From Casuarius casuarius (lineage: Eukaryota > Chordata > Aves > Casuariiformes > Casuariidae), in the NCBI GenBank assembly GCA_003342895.1, contig PTFA01000092.1, positions 1,024,717 through 1,088,716 on the forward strand: a DNA stretch of 64,000 bases. The letters are read 5' to 3'. Positions 25,640 to 38,660 of the stretch are shown in pieces. The notes below the pieces were generated by a model that did not search any database, was not told where the DNA came from, and saw only the letters and a program-made list of their open reading frames with translations. Positions within the stretch are counted from its first letter, which is position 1, and every line of letters starts with the position of its first letter. The translations under genes and the position numbers were made by a program.

Positions 25640-25935
25640 GAATTGCAATTTGAAACGTTTACAGCCCAGTCAATCCTAATTCATTATTAGCTGTAATTGT
25701 TTCAAAGAAAGTGTCCACTGTTATGTAAAATGCAGTCCCAGATGCTCCTAATGGTTCAGGCTCTCTGATTGCTGTAATTTGCAAAGCTTTTGCCTTTTTT
25801 TTTCCCCCCCTCTGTAGTTATGATGTGCCTTTTATGAGAGAGCGAGGAAGAAAGAGAGAAAAGCACGCCATTAGAGGAAAATAATAATGTTGTACCTGAA
25901 AGGCCATTAGCGAGTCTCGTATGAAAGTATGCATC
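25640..25935. promoter_or_regulatory. Strong candidate conserved non-coding element
   Basis: About 300 bp of AT-rich sequence carries many homeodomain/POU-like cores: aatcctaattcattattag, gctgtaattgtttc, gctgtaatttgc, ggaaaataataatgttg and ggccattagcgag. A poly-T/C run interrupts it at about 25797-25810. It sits between GC-rich flanks and lacks any sensible open frame. This is the clearest enhancer-like block in the left half, though conservation is not tested. Confidence 0.45.
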
Positions 25936-26669
25936 TGGTCTGCAGCGAGCCCGGCTCGGGTGCTCCCCCCGGCACACGCGAGAGCGCCGCACACGCCGGG
26001 GACACGCGTGGCCCCGCTGCCGGCGAGGCTGGGCAAATCGAATGGGGCAGATTCTGCTGCTGAGGGATTTCTTGTCCCTTTTTCCATGCGAGGGAAACAT
26101 CCGCTTCCCGACCTCCATCTTCTGATGGTGCTTTGCGTGGAGCCGAAACCGCAGGGACGAGGTTTCCTGGGATAGGGAGCTATACGGCACGGGGCGTTTC
26201 GCGGCTCTTACTGCTGCCTCTTGCCTCCAGCACCGTGTTCAGCTCAGGTGTCTGTTTTAGCCTGGTGCCAAGAGCTTCTTAAGTCGCTAATATCAATCTA
26301 ATTTAAGGAGGGCTTTACCTGATGAGGCAGGTTTCAGCCCCCGCTCTGCGCGGAAGGAAAGGGATGGAGGTCAGGCCGTAGTTCTGCTCCAGCCCTGCCA
26401 CGAGCGTGGTCCCACGGGGCCGGGCACAGCCCTGGGCTGGGTTTCTCGGTGCGTTTTGCTTGGCTAGAGCTGGGATCGGGAGCGGACAAAGCGGCAGCGC
26501 TGTTAGTGCCTCCTTGAGTGCTCTTGGCAAAAAAATACCCAAACTCATTGTGGCAAGTGGCTAGAGGATGAGAAAGCTGAGATGAAATACGCCGTCCGCT
26601 GTGTATTTACCCGGCAGATGCTGCGTTCATAAATTGTCTGGGAGTGAGATATTTTATTAATTGCATTGG

Positions 26670-27110
26670 GGTGTTTGTTTTCCCGAGGCCGGATCGGGGA
26701 GCAGCAAGGCGGGGATACAAAGGCCGAGGCGGGAGAGCCGGAGCGGCCGGCGGGAAGGGAGGTCCGGCCTTTCACCTCTGCTCTCCCGCTCCTCGGACAA
26801 AATCCCTGTCCGGGCGACCCAGCGGGACGAGGGCGGCGAGCGCAGCCCAGCGCTGCCGCTTCCCACCAGCCGGCCCTGCCCCGGCTCCCTCCCCGCGGCC
26901 GGCTCCCGCGGGACAGGCTTTGTCTGGGGAAGATGGAGAGGGCTGATTTAGCGGGGTGGCCGCCCTACCTTTCACCCCCGCCGAGGGTGGTCCTCCGCGG
27001 CCGCCGCCGGGGGCATCGGCAGGGCAGAGCGTGCCGTATTGTGTGCTCGAGGCGGCTTTTCCCGGGGGAGGGAAGCACGGCACACCGCTCCATCCCTGCG
27101 GCTCTCGCGC
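26670..27110. other. CpG island
   Basis: About 440 bp of CG-dense sequence is preceded by an AT-rich stretch (26580-26660). No start codon with recognisable protein follows. Promoter or orphan island. Confidence 0.55.
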
Positions 27111-27469
27111 TGTCCCGGTGCTGGAAGTCTCCTGCTGCTGGGAATAGAGGGGAAAGCTCTTCACTTGTGTGATGGCTTTAGTATGGATTAACTCAGGAGT
27201 CCTGGGCTGTGGGTCCAGCTCTGGCAAACGGCCACCTGCACGGGCTTGGAAGAGTCAATTAGGCTTTCAGTCATCACTCACTAGTTAACGCAAGGTCTCT
27301 AATTCCCCTGACCTGATGTTCTGGGGGTGCTGAGGTTGGCTGGTCAACCACGGGTAGCTTCCACGGGAAGGCAGAGCTTGGCAGCGAGTGCAAATGCCCT
27401 TTACACGGCCAAAACTGTGTCTTTGGGGGATTGATGGCAGCATCACAGCCTCCATTTAGATGTAACCTG

Positions 27470-27700
27470 AAGGATCGGGAAGTGAGAGCGGGCGGCAGGG
27501 CTGGCCCNGTGTCTCGTCGCGCTGCCAGAGCAGCCGGTGGGGCCACGATCGCTTTGCTGCCGCCCGCGTCCGCTGCCCCGGCTGTGCTGCGGCCGGCGAG
27601 CGCCCGGCTCCCGCGGGATGTGGGAGGGCTGGTCCCGGAGCGGCCGGATGCGCGTGCCAGCGGGATGCCGACAGCAAGCTGTCCGGCGTCGGGAAGGGCT
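27470..27700. other. CpG island
   Basis: About 230 bp with dense CpG and clusters of GCCGG/CGGCC words. The sequence gives open frames on both strands with no family resemblance. Confidence 0.5.
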
Positions 27701-28799
27701 GCGTGACAGTGGGGCGAGGAGGCTGGAAAGCTCTGCTTTTCAACCCGCCAGAAAACGATGTCTGGGGGGGGGGTGAGGCGAAAGGCTCCGAACTCCCCAA
27801 ATCGGCCCTAGAAAACGGATACACCAAACCGAGAGCACAATGGTCACATACAAACCAAAGCAGCCTTTCTTGTTCGATATTTTTTTTTTTCCCTCACATC
27901 TCAATTAACTCTCTTTATTTTTTCATCACGGAAATTGTTTGCGCCTCTAACAAACGGGAGGAACATTTGCAAATGCCTTTTTGTCTGAAGGCAAAGCTGC
28001 TTGGTGCTACTGAACTTCAAGGGATCGTTCCCCATTTCCGCTCCTCTCCTTTTCTTTTCTGAGGCAGAACGCAGAATAACTTAAAAGTCAGTGATTCAGA
28101 CTGCAATTATAACCTAAAAGCACAAATAAAAGATAAGCTGGCATCCTACTGTTCCCCATTTGCATCTGTGTCACATGGGATGAAGGGAAAAATAAAATCT
28201 GCTTTTATAAAATGTTGAGCCAGAGAATCTCATCCAACGGCAAGGAGAAAATAAACAGATCCCCTGAGGCCCGGGCTGCTTGAGCTGCAAATGACGGCGC
28301 GGTTGGAAAACGGGATGAGGATGGCAGCTCCGGCGCCGGGAGAGGTGCGAGGCGGGCGCCCCGTCCATGGCGCAGCGCTGCACCACGAGCTGCTGCCGAG
28401 CTGCCTCCCGCCCGGCTTCACGCAGACCGTGAGCATCGCACCCCTCCGCCGGGACGTTTCCCATCGCACCTTGGATACCCTTTCCGGGGTCTGTCCTGTG
28501 TTAAAGCACTTTTACCGTTATCCTGTGTTGTGGGGAGCAAGGGTTTATTTAGCACCACTGAAGGTTTCTGTCCTGCTAGCTTGAAAAATCACCTCCCAGG
28601 GTGTTTTGGGTTTCTTTGTTTGCAGAGACAGTTGGGGAAATTAGTGGGGTCCTGTGAACGTTTGATGAAAATAGATGGGTTTTTGAGGCAGTGGGCTTTT
28701 TTTTTCCAGCCCGCTCTCGCAGACGTGGCCCTGTCCTTCACCACCTTTTGTTTCCCCAGGCACCTTCCGATGTTTTACAAAAGCAGGTTTTATTTCCCC

Positions 28800-29260
28800 T
28801 GCTGCTACCTGAGCCTGCTCAGCGCCGCGACGGGCGCGGGAAGGGCCGTGGTGTGGGACGGGCAGTGCTGGAGCCCTTCCCGGAGCTCGGCCGGGCCGTA
28901 ACGTGCGTTTCTCCGTGTCTGGGACCCGGCAGGACGGAGCGGCTCCTCGCAGGCTGCCCGTGCCCACGAGGGAAACGNGGCAGCTGGACCCGGCTTCGCT
29001 CGCCGAACAAAGTGCTTCTCCCCGCGCCGCGCCGGCAGCCCGCGATTTGCATACAGATGCTTCCGAAATCCTCGCCGTCGAGGGGGAAGGGGGCCGTCGG
29101 TGCCGGGAAAGAGGTGAGGCTGGCCGCCCGGTGCCTCCTGGCTCGGCGTTTGTCCTGTTGTCCGTCCGTCCGTCCTTCCCACGAGCCCACTCTGGCTGCC
29201 TGCGCTCGCCGGCGCGGGACCGCGAGCGGGCTCTGCTCGTGGTGGGACCCTGCGCGTAGG
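28800..29260. other. CpG island
   Basis: CG-dense sequence of about 460 bp includes an AG/GTGAGG donor-like site at about 29113 (aaagaggtgagg). Overlapping long frames on both strands indicate compositional openness. It could be a first exon, but no promoter box was identified. Confidence 0.5.
29160..29176 (+). repeat. (GTCC)4 microsatellite
   Basis: Four GTCC units lie inside a CpG-rich island. Confidence 0.9.
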
Positions 29261-31500
29261 GACGGTCCCTTGGCTTGTTCGTAACTTGATGTCCCCTGCC
29301 CGTCCTCCCACTCCTTCTCTTTCCTCCCTTTTTTGCCTCCTCTTCTTCTCTCTTTCCTCATCTCGCCTTCTTCGTCTGCTTGTCTCCATGCTCCCCCGCC
29401 ACTGCTTTTGGTTGAAGGCCCTGGGAATTACTTTAAAACGAGTTTTAGCTCCTGCTCGCAGCTAGCCGAAAGCTTTGGGTACCGCGTGCTGCTGTGGCTG
29501 GAGTACGACTGCATCCGACTGCATCCGGCCGGTGATGCTCAGAGCCTGCTCGGAGCCGGGGCTGGCGGGGGGGCTCCAGCGTCCCCCCAGCAGAGTTGAA
29601 GGATTAGTGTCGTCTGGGCCCAAGCAGTGGGTTTTGCAGGTGAAGGAGGACCGAACTGCCTCAAAAACCTGTCTATTTTCATCAGACGTCAGCAAGGGGG
29701 AGGAATAGCCCGTGATCCGCTCCCCGCCGCGCAGCGGAGGAGCTCGGACCGGGGCCTGTCGTGGCCACCAGTAGTCTGTCTGTTTTACTTTAAGGAAAAG
29801 TTATCCATCGGATATGTTTGAACAGCGAACGAGGAGGCTGTGAGCTGCCGCGGACGGTCCTTGGGCAGAAGGGGAGGATGAATTTGTCAAACGCGCTATT
29901 TGCACAGCTGGGCCGCGGAGCGTTTTGCGGGGTGCAGACAACTGAGCTGGTGCACGAGTGAGGCACTGAATTCCTCATCCCCTTTTCACGCGCATCTCCC
30001 CGGACCCTGGTGGCTTTCGATTATCTTTGCTGGAATTCAGATCCCATTGGACCCGGGGGTGGCTGGGGGCGCCGGGCAGCACACGTCGATTCTGCAGGCT
30101 TCAAAATGAGCTCGGAAAGGTAAAACACAGGTGCCACAAACGTCGCGTCTTAGGAGCTCAGCCACCCCCCGCCTACCGATGTCTAATGAAAGAGAACAAA
30201 ACCCGAACGCTGAACAACAGCAAGTCGCTGGAAATAACATAGCTCGTCCGCCGTCCTTGTAGCGCCCATTATCGAATACGGAGCGCGACGCCCCGAACGN
30301 GCGGCCTCGGCAAACGGCACGTTGAGTCGGCGCGGCACGCGGCGGCTGAAGAGGTGCTTGCCTCGCGAACGGCCTTGGCATACATTAACTGAATAAACCG
30401 TGCCATTGTGGCGCTACTTCACGTGCTCTGCTCAGTTGACCCGCTCAATAACTGTTTGCTTGCACAGATTTCCCCGCACAACCCTGGAGCTCAGCAGATG
30501 TGTTTGGAGTAGGCGCTCTCCCGCTTCCTCCCATCAAGGTGTATTGTTGCCTCTTTTGAGAGCTCCAGCTCTCACGAGCGTGACTCATTCAGGCAAAATT
30601 TCTGTGCTGTTTTCAGGGACCCTGAAAGGTTTCCAGGCNTAATTTACCTCTTCTGTGGCTGTGTTTTGAACCTAAGCAAAAACTTACTTTGTATTTTATT
30701 ACAGAATATCTGCACAGGAGAAAATACTGAATGCGAGGGGCACCCGCGCGGTGTGCAACTGCAGCTGGAGCAAAAATTGAGCCAGGAGAATCAGCTGAAA
30801 AGCCTGCGTTAAGCAGGAGGTTTGGATAGATAATCTCAATCCGTCCTGGCATTAACGGCTGCAACACGTGTGTCAGCATCTCCCCTCCGAGATTCCTCAG
30901 CCCGGGAGAAGGGGCCTCGCAGTCCTCCCTAGTTTATCGGTCCTTTGCCTTGCCCTTGCAGCACTGCGCTTCCCCAGGCCTTTCCCTGCTTGCCGAAGGA
31001 GTTAAACAGCANTGGCCTGGACTGTACTTCTGGGGTGCGAAGGCTGACTTGTCCCTGGGGCTGGAACGTCTCCTTGGCCCAAAGCAAAGCCATGGTCCAT
31101 CCCTCGTGCAAAGCCGCACGCCGGCAAGCACCTCGGCGTCGGGAGCCCCCGGTTCCAGCTCCACCATCTGGAGGATTTCCACAAAGGTGACCCTTCTCCT
31201 TTTGCAAACCGTAAGTCGTTTGGCCTGTAAATTGTCAGATACACAGCTCACGTGGCTGGTACCTCCCGTCTTCTGCCCGCAGCAGCAAAGCGCGGCGTAA
31301 CTGTCACGAATTCAGGCTGAGCAGGTGCAATCTCTCCTTGAGACAGAAACAGAGCAATCTCCTTTTTTTTAACCGCTCACTGAGTGGCCCAAAGCTTCAT
31401 GGAAAACCAGTCTTCAGTAGTAAAGACGAAGGGATTTTCCCAGTTATTTTAAGAATACGGGCGGCTTTTGGTAAGGAGTAAGGGCGCATCCCTCAAAACA

Positions 31501-34500
31501 AAGAAGNGGCAGCAAGTTTGGAAGTGCCTGATGCTGAAATCAAAGTCAGCTTGAGGTTAGCTAAAAATACAGCAGACACGTTCTGCGTGCCCGTGAATGC
31601 CAAGTCCCAATAAGCCATTAAAAGTTGTGGAGATTTAAAATCCTTTTTTTCCATTGATGTATCACATGAATCACAAATACCCTCAAACGAGCCATTTGTG
31701 CATCTCCCTCCAGACAGAGCTGACAGGGAAATAAACCAAACGCATGCAAATATTATTTCAGGGCAGGCTGAGATTGGACGGGGTGAAAGAAAAAAAGTTA
31801 AACCCAGAAGCATATTTATTTCTGCATATTTTTGTCTGCTTCAGCTTTCTGCTGGCGGCGAGAGACCAAACTTTGGAGGCACCCGACCCCGGATTATCCG
31901 AGGGAAGACGTGCTCGCTGTTTCGAAGTCGCCATCTGTGCAGGGAATTGCAGGCGGGGAAGGAGCCTGGTGCAGAGGCGGCTGCACTGGTCCGACCCCGA
32001 GAGGGACCGCTCGGCCCCTCAATTCCTGAGCATCCTCGAGCCCTCTCGCTGCGTTTGTCCCAGCGAGGAGTTTTTTGATGGGCTCTTTTAGCTTTTCTAT
32101 TTTTTTCCCCGCTACCCTCCAGCCCAGCTCCAAGGACTTTCCCCCTCCCCATCAGCCCGGCGGCGGGTCCATTTGCTTTTGTCTCCCGTTAATTGCTTGC
32201 TACTTTTCACTGCCTGCTCCTCCCCCTTTCAAAGATAAATTTCGGAGCCGGAGCGGGGTGGAGAATGGCTGGGCCCGCTGTTATTTTTGACATTCGCCCC
32301 GGTGACAGCTGGACCTTGCAGGGCTGGGGCCGTCCGCACACAAAGCCTATTAGCTGTGCCCACTCACTTAATGAGGCCTGAAGTCTGGAAGGAAAATTTC
32401 CTCCCAGAAGTGTGGCAGGGCCCTTTGTCATTGTAAACAGGCGCTGTTTGCCGAGTGCTGCCTGGCCTTTCTCCTTCCTGCCACCGCCGGCTTTTCTATT
32501 TACTCAGGGAACAAAAGCGAGGCCGTGTCGGCGTGCAGCGAAGAAAACGCGCCCGGCTCCTCGGATTCGCATGCATGCGCGCACACGCGCCCGCGCCGCC
32601 TCCGCCGCCCACCTACCTCGGCCCCGGCACCCGCGTCCCGCCGCGCTGCTCCCCGCGGCGCGGGACCCCCGAGCAGAGCCCCGGTGTCCGGCTCCGCCGG
32701 GGCCGCTCGCTCTAGGGATGGCCGTGCCCGGTCAAACCAGCGCGATGCTCCCCCCAAATCCCACACCGCGCTGTGATTTGGGGCTCCAGCAATTCCTGCA
32801 CAAAGTCTGATTCCCCCCCCCCCCCATGAATTTCTCTGGTTGTTTTTTGAGCGTACGCCCATTTTTTAGCATTTGCTGCGTCCTGTGGCGAGGAGTTTCC
32901 CAGCTCTGCAATGGGAGTCGCTCCCCAGCAGGATGAAACCAGAAGTCTCCATAAAGCATTTTACAAACAGAAACACTCTCCATGTAACTGCTAGCGTAGG
33001 TTTATTAAGACTTCTAGCAGTATGCAAGCAAAGAGCAAGGAAAGAGGAAAAAGCCCAGGCAGCTTTCCCGAAGCGCTGCCTCCTCGCAGACGGTCCTTCT
33101 CCGGCCTGAAGGTGTTTGGTCACTTGCCATAGGCCCTGTCACCAAGGAGCAGCAGAGTTATTGGGATAAAAGCTTTGGAGTAAAGGTCTTGATTTAAATA
33201 ATAAGATGAAATCTGCAGGTCTGGTGATTTGCAAGATAACCTTCAATGTAGGCCGAGTATAAATGAGAGCAGGAACGTCCATCCGCTTAGTCTTCGGCCA
33301 GGCTGGGGATGAGCGGAGAGGTGGGAGTTGTCCCTCCTTTGTAGCATTGATACCGAAGGCTAAAGAGTGTTTAAACGCGCTGCTTTGGGTGCGGGAGAGG
33401 GCAGGTGAGGCTGCTGCGAACCTCCTGGTCTGCGCTGTGGCAGTTTGCTTTTGTGGTTCGAGTGGGCAGAGGCGACTTGAGAGACAGACTTAGGAGAATA
33501 ACTTTGTGCTGTTGCTTTCCCAGGCTGCCCCGGTTACAAATTCCAAGAGGCTTCAGAAAAGCAGCTCCCAGGCTGAGATTTTGCTTTCTCTCCCAGCACC
33601 CCTTCCCCCTCTTTTTTTTTGTTCCTTCTCTAGGGGTTTGCTTGCTCGTTTTTTAAATATTTGCATATTTCAGTGCTTGCTTTCTGTTGGGAACCAAGGC
33701 TGTTTGGTAAAAGCTGAATCTTTCTATAAATATAAGTCAGGCAAAAAATTACCTTTTTTGTGTGCTTTGCAATTATCACAGCGAAATGCCTCCTTTCTTC
33801 CTTTCACAGGCAGTTTTCTATTTTTTAACAGAAAAACTAAAATTTTACTTCAAGAATGCCGGGTTAATGCCATTAATGCCATTTTCCCTGTGAAGTTAAG
33901 CTGGCTTCATGACTGAAGTGTTTCTCTTCAATTTATAAAATTGCTTGTGGGTATGTCCCACTTTGGGAAGGCACGAGAGGCATTCGCAAGCAAGAAAACT
34001 CAGGTTCCAAATTGGTTGTTTAGTGACAAAGGGAGGGGAAAGACCAATCTTTATCCTGTATTTTAAATTTGCCTTTGCCAGTGTTTCTGAAGTGGCTTTT
34101 CCCTGCTCCATAAATCATAAGGCATAAAACTGACTGTCTCAGGAAATATAGAGCAATCTTTAATCACCGAGGCTCTCAGCGCACACTGCTTGCTCCTTGA
34201 GCTGCTGCTGCTGACGCCAGCCCACCGTCTGCGTCTTGTTCTCCGGAGCTTCTGCTCTGCCTTTGCCGAGGACAAAAGACGATGAATAAAGAAACAGAAT
34301 AAATAATGTTGATGTGAAGTCGCCAAGTACTTCCCTTCACGTAGACCGTGGTTGCCCTTTTGGCTCCTTTGATGTGCAGAGGGATCAGGGGAAGGGATTT
34401 TCTACTCTCGTCTGGCTGTGTCCGAGGCACTTGGACGGCAGCAGCTTTGGTGGAGCTCCTTCTTCACTTTCCAAACTTCTGCTAGCTTGGGCGAACACTG

Positions 34501-35417
34501 CCTGTTTTGCAGCAACCTGGTTTATCTGACGGGACATCAGGTTTTGAGAGATGATCATGATTCAGAAATCTAAGTTTCCCACTTTAGTGGGTCTCCAGTC
34601 GAGGAAATCGTGTGTAAATGTTGATTGAGAGGTAGGAATGGGAAAGCCTGGGTTGTGAGAGTGATGCTGAGGCCATAGCACTCATAGTGGGCTACCATGC
34701 TTTATCTACTGCTTGAGCAAGCTTTCCAGGTACTCTGACAGCTTCCAGCACATGTGAAAGCCTCTCGGCTGCATTTGTCCATAACTCCTTGAAAATTTCC
34801 CCGGTTGCGATGGAGAACCTTTCTCTGGCCCATAGTCACCTTGCCTGGGGCCAGTTTGGGCAGCTAGGAGCCTGCCATGTTTCTCTTTTCCCTTTGTGGT
34901 TCTGCCTAATTCTGGGACTGGGTTTTGATACGGAGAGCCCTGCAGAAGCCCCTCTTTCCTTTGGTATCGGTTTCTCCTCAGCAAACTCTGCGCGAGGGGA
35001 TCACGACACGGCAAAGGTGCCGCGCAGACCAGGGAGGAAGCTGTGCTTCCCTTTGATAGGAAACAAGGTGGGGGCCAGGAGGTTTTCTCCGTTGCTGTGG
35101 CCTCTTCATCTCAATGTCCCTCTAATATCTGCTAATCGGATTTTCATTTGTAGGCTCCTTTCTAATTCACCGGTGTTCCTACCTCCAACGTTAAGTTGGC
35201 AAGCTTGCGCCTGTGTAAAAGCTGTAAGTTAGGACTGGGCAAACAGCTCCAGGAGTGCCTGCGAGCTTGGCGTGTGTCGAAGGGATTTGCATTTTGAAGA
35301 CAGAGCTAATCCCTTTTCTATGGTCCGCACTCATAGGCAGCTGCCCCAGAAGCATTTTGCCTGTCCTCTCCTCCCTTCTCCCTGCCAGTGGGGATTTCAG
35401 AACAAAGAGGGAGGGTT
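31501..35417. other. Non-coding DNA, CpG-rich near 32.5-32.7 kb
   Basis: No gene is recognised. Candidate regulatory AT-rich sequence lies at 31640-31850 (aaccaaacgcatgcaaatat octamer-like core, cattgatgtatcacatgaat). A CpG-dense patch at 32500-32730 begins with an alternating purine-pyrimidine run (gcatgcatgcgcgcacacgc). A C13 run lies at 32813-32825. Unique AT-rich sequence covers 33.6-34.2 kb. Isolated N calls cease after 31507. Confidence 0.5.
32500..32730. other. CpG island with Z-DNA-prone edge
   Basis: CG-dense sequence is preceded by an alternating purine-pyrimidine stretch at about 32566-32590. Chance frames cover both strands. Function is unknown. Confidence 0.45.
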
Positions 35418-35515
35418 GTTCAGCGGTGGGAGCACTAACCTGGCACTCGGGAGACCTGGGTTCAACTTTCTGCTCTCAAACAGCCTCTCAGGGGGACCCT
35501 GGATGAATCTTGGAG
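35418..35515 (+). mobile_element. MIR SINE fragment (5' tRNA-like head)
   Basis: The order of words matches a MIR head: ttcagcggtgggagcactaa (tRNA A-box part), then gggagacctgggttcaa (B-box part), then tgctctcaaacag...gggaccctgga in place of the usual tgctctgccacagac...tgtgaccttgg. This is an old, diverged copy. It is not a functional tRNA gene because no anticodon stem or acceptor pairing is present. Confidence 0.72.
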
Positions 35516-38020
35516 GCTACGTTACACAGGCGCACGAGCAGGCTTACGCGTGCTAACACCTACCCCTTGCACGATGCTGGCCTCCAGCCCAGCTCCAGCT
35601 CGAGTGCTGATGTCCCACCAGGCTGGGAAGAGTCCAGGCCAGGGAAGCTGCTGACGTGGCTGTGAAATGTTTTGGTCTGCTCCTGCCCACCCTGTCCCGA
35701 CGGCACCAGCGCACAGGTACCCGGAGAGCCCACGTGCATTGCCTGCTGGAGCACCAGCCATGGCATGCGAGGCTCAACGGGGACAGACCCACCTCCCCTT
35801 CAGACATATCCTTCGTCCTACGTGGGCAAATGCTGCTTCCTTTCCTCAACCGTAAAGATACATGCATTAGAGCTCAGACACTCTGTAAATGAGTGAATGG
35901 ATAAACATCTTACCAAAGCTTTCAACCAACTTTTTAAAATTGGAATTGCAACTAATTAATATTTCTGGGTCTGTTTTGAGAGGTCTGTGAAAATGTAGGC
36001 GCTTCTTTCTTCTTCAGTCCTCAGAGCCTTCTAAATAGCTGATATTAAGCGAGGGTTAGATTTCAGGTCATCTCGGCTTAAAGATGGACAAACTGTAAGA
36101 GTTGCTCTGAGTCCAGCAGCTGACGGGGGAGATGTTCAGAGAGTCCCTGGATGAGACTGCACTTTTCAAAGCCAACTGCGGCGTGTAGATACTCAGCACT
36201 CACTGAAATGAATAGGAGTGTTAAATCTCAGGATTCAGCTGGCTTTGCCTATCGAGTGAACAAGAGTGTTATGAACATCCTATTTATCACTGACTATTTC
36301 ATTAGGAATATTAACTTCAAGATCTGGCCTGAAGGTGGGAAAATTGAATACCAAGAAATTCAGCTGGATTTGAGTAGTGATTTCCAGTGCTTCCTTTGCT
36401 TCCTTCACAGAGGCAAGGATGGTCTTTCCATAGTATGAGTGATTATTTGCCCCAAACTGACTGCAATTTTAGGCAGTTGTGATGACAAGCTTTGAAGCTG
36501 AGGAGGAATTTTTGGGCCATTTCCAGCCCCAGCTGCACGATTCTGCAATTACCTGCAGAGGCATCTGGGAACCCGAGGAGGCCAGGCTCTCTGCTTGCCC
36601 TGCGTGCAAGAGGTGAGATCGGCAACACCAATTTCAGGTCCATGAATGCTTCCAGTTTTAGCAAATCAACGTTTTCCGACAATAAGGGAAAAATATGTTC
36701 CTTAGAAAATCTCCTACCAACTTTACAACTTTGGATCGCACCAGGTCCATCACTAGATCCCTGCACGTGTTTGCAGGTAGCTGGTCTCAGGATGAGCTCC
36801 GTTCTGCACTTAGTATGCTTAGAAAATGATCCAGAAATGTCTTGTAATGCTTTTTGTCTCTGCCTCCCTCCTACCGTCAAAGGGAAGGGAAGACTTGCAC
36901 CAAAGCAAATGGCTCCACATCCACGTTGTTCCCAGGAAAACCGCCCAGTGCTGGCAATCCCCAGGGTGACTATTTCTCGTGGCAAGGATGGCCGGACAGC
37001 GATGATGCGGCCTGTGCTGCTGGAGCAGGAAAACGGCACAGCACAGCAGAGCCAGGTGGGCTTTTATTGGCCGGGAGAGGAATGCAGACTCCCCCCAAGT
37101 GGGGAAGAAAATATATTTGGGTTGCATTTGAAATAAGGCTTGTGCAAAAATTTGCATAATAACATGTAAAAAAATGTGATGCGAAACTAAATATAGTGCA
37201 GTGCTCTCTTACCAACCTCTGGTTAATCAAAGTTAACTGCATTATAATGTGACGTGCGTTGTCTCACCGCATATCAAATTTCCATTCTTCCAAACCCCTG
37301 GCATGTCTCTAAAATGCAGCTCTGCAAAGAAGTACAGTGTGTCCCTAGTAAAACAAACTCCCAACCACGCTAAACCTCGCTGTGGAGTCATCCCTAAACT
37401 TGCCTTCATTTTAATAACAAAGTTTTCATTCTTTATTTTAATTCTTGCCAAGTCTTTTGAAACAAACCTGGGTGGAAGGGTTAGCGTCAGAAATACCTGG
37501 TTTCCAGTTTTCAGGGGCTGGAGGGGAAGGTTTTTCTGTCAAGTCTGGAACAGAGAAATGAAAAAATTTCTTGAATCAAAACCGTGATTCCTTTAGAAAG
37601 AAAAAGTTTTCAGGTAAACCCTTTCAGCCTGCTCTGCTTGATCAGTAGTGTTTTGAGTGTGGCAGAGGCAGGTTTAGTCACTCTGTAGCCAAGACTGGTC
37701 CTAAAAGAAAGGAGCACCAGTCTTTTCCTTTTCTTTATTTTTTTTTTGAAGTGTGTCCTCTGCATCTCAAACTTCCCCACTCGCTTCTTCTGCAGTTGCT
37801 GTCATGAACCGTGATCTCTGTCCTGCTTTGCTCTAATCCATAGCTCTAATATGGTCCTGTACAAAAGCAAAACCACCCGAAAACACAGCCCCGACCCCGG
37901 GGCAGAGCCGCTCCCCGCGAGCGGAGCGTGCGGCGGCGGAAAGCTTCCCGGCTCCGAGCGGATGGTTTATCAACCGCCCTCCCTCCGCTTTTTGTGCCAC
38001 GAGGACCGGCGGCGCTTGGC
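35516..38020. other. Unique non-coding DNA
   Basis: No gene is recognised. A 95-codon ATG frame at 36151-36438 lies in AT-rich sequence and resembles no protein known to me. The segment at about 36160-36230 faintly resembles an old sauropsid repeat (cttttcaaag...actcagcactcactgaaatg). AT-rich sequence at 37130-37450 may be regulatory. Confidence 0.45.
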
Positions 38021-38029
38021 ACGTTCCTG

Positions 38030-38660
38030 GAAACACCTAATACTTGGCGTTAAAAGCCCCTGTGGTTTGAACTCCTCCAAGGCTGCTGTTAATAGGTTAA
38101 TGAGCCCCTCGTCTGGCGGAGTGAGAGTGCCTGGCTTTCCAAGATAAAACTATCCGGTGACATTCGGAGGTTGGGCCTCTTTATGACTGAACGCCATTCA
38201 TCCTGAGTACACAAGAGCTCGCAAATTTAATAAGCAGAATCCATTTCAGCCCCGTGGCCTGCCATGGCAACAGGGAGAGGGGGCTCCAGCCTCCGCGGCT
38301 CAGGCATCATTATCTCCAGGGCCATCTGCTCCCGGGAAGCACAATCCCAAACTCATTTAAATAGAGCCAGCCTGAAATATGTGACGATTTTCTCCTCCCC
38401 GCCGGCCCCCCCTCCCCGCACGCGGATACACCTCCACGCGCAAGCAGGGTAAGATGTAATATTCAGAGGGTGAGGAGAGGGTACGAGAGATAAGATTATA
38501 GCGATAATGAACTGGGGGAAGGAGAAAGGAGGAGGGAGGAACTTTCCTCCTTTGGCTGCCATTCCCAGAGAAAGCGGAGAGGTTGCAATAAATTATAAAT
38601 GTATTTTTCAACTCATCTTCTTGGAAGAAATATTTCACAAACAATGATTCATCACCCTCC
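38030..38660. promoter_or_regulatory. Candidate conserved non-coding cluster with RFX X-box
   Basis: A run of enhancer-like segments includes gttaataggttaatgagccc, ctcgcaaatttaataagcag, ctcatttaaatagagcc and gagataagattatagcg (GATA/homeobox-like). At 38258-38271 the motif cctgccatggcaac matches the palindromic RFX X-box consensus at all but its first two bases. RFX proteins control ciliary and neural genes. Conservation is inferred from composition. Confidence 0.45.

Larger units (their letters stand above)
22731..26660. other. Unique non-coding DNA with one strong CNE candidate
   Basis: No gene is recognised. A (CA)n-type repeat occurs at 24668-24696. The AT-rich stretch 25640-25935 is listed separately. 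The remainder (23.0-25.6 kb) is mixed sequence with short chance frames only. Confidence 0.5.
27701..31500. other. Non-coding DNA with CpG island and AT-rich patches
   Basis: No gene is recognised. A CpG island at 28800-29260 and a (GTCC)n run at 29160-29176 stand out. AT-rich candidate regulatory sequence lies at 28060-28260 (repeated ataaaa and taatt-like cores). A short 10-bp tandem duplication (cgactgcatc) lies at 29507-29527. CpG-rich sequence recurs near 30290-30370. Confidence 0.5.

Noticed and set aside
35418..35475. tRNA-like A and B boxes
   Set aside because: They belong to a MIR SINE head; no cloverleaf or acceptor stem can be formed.
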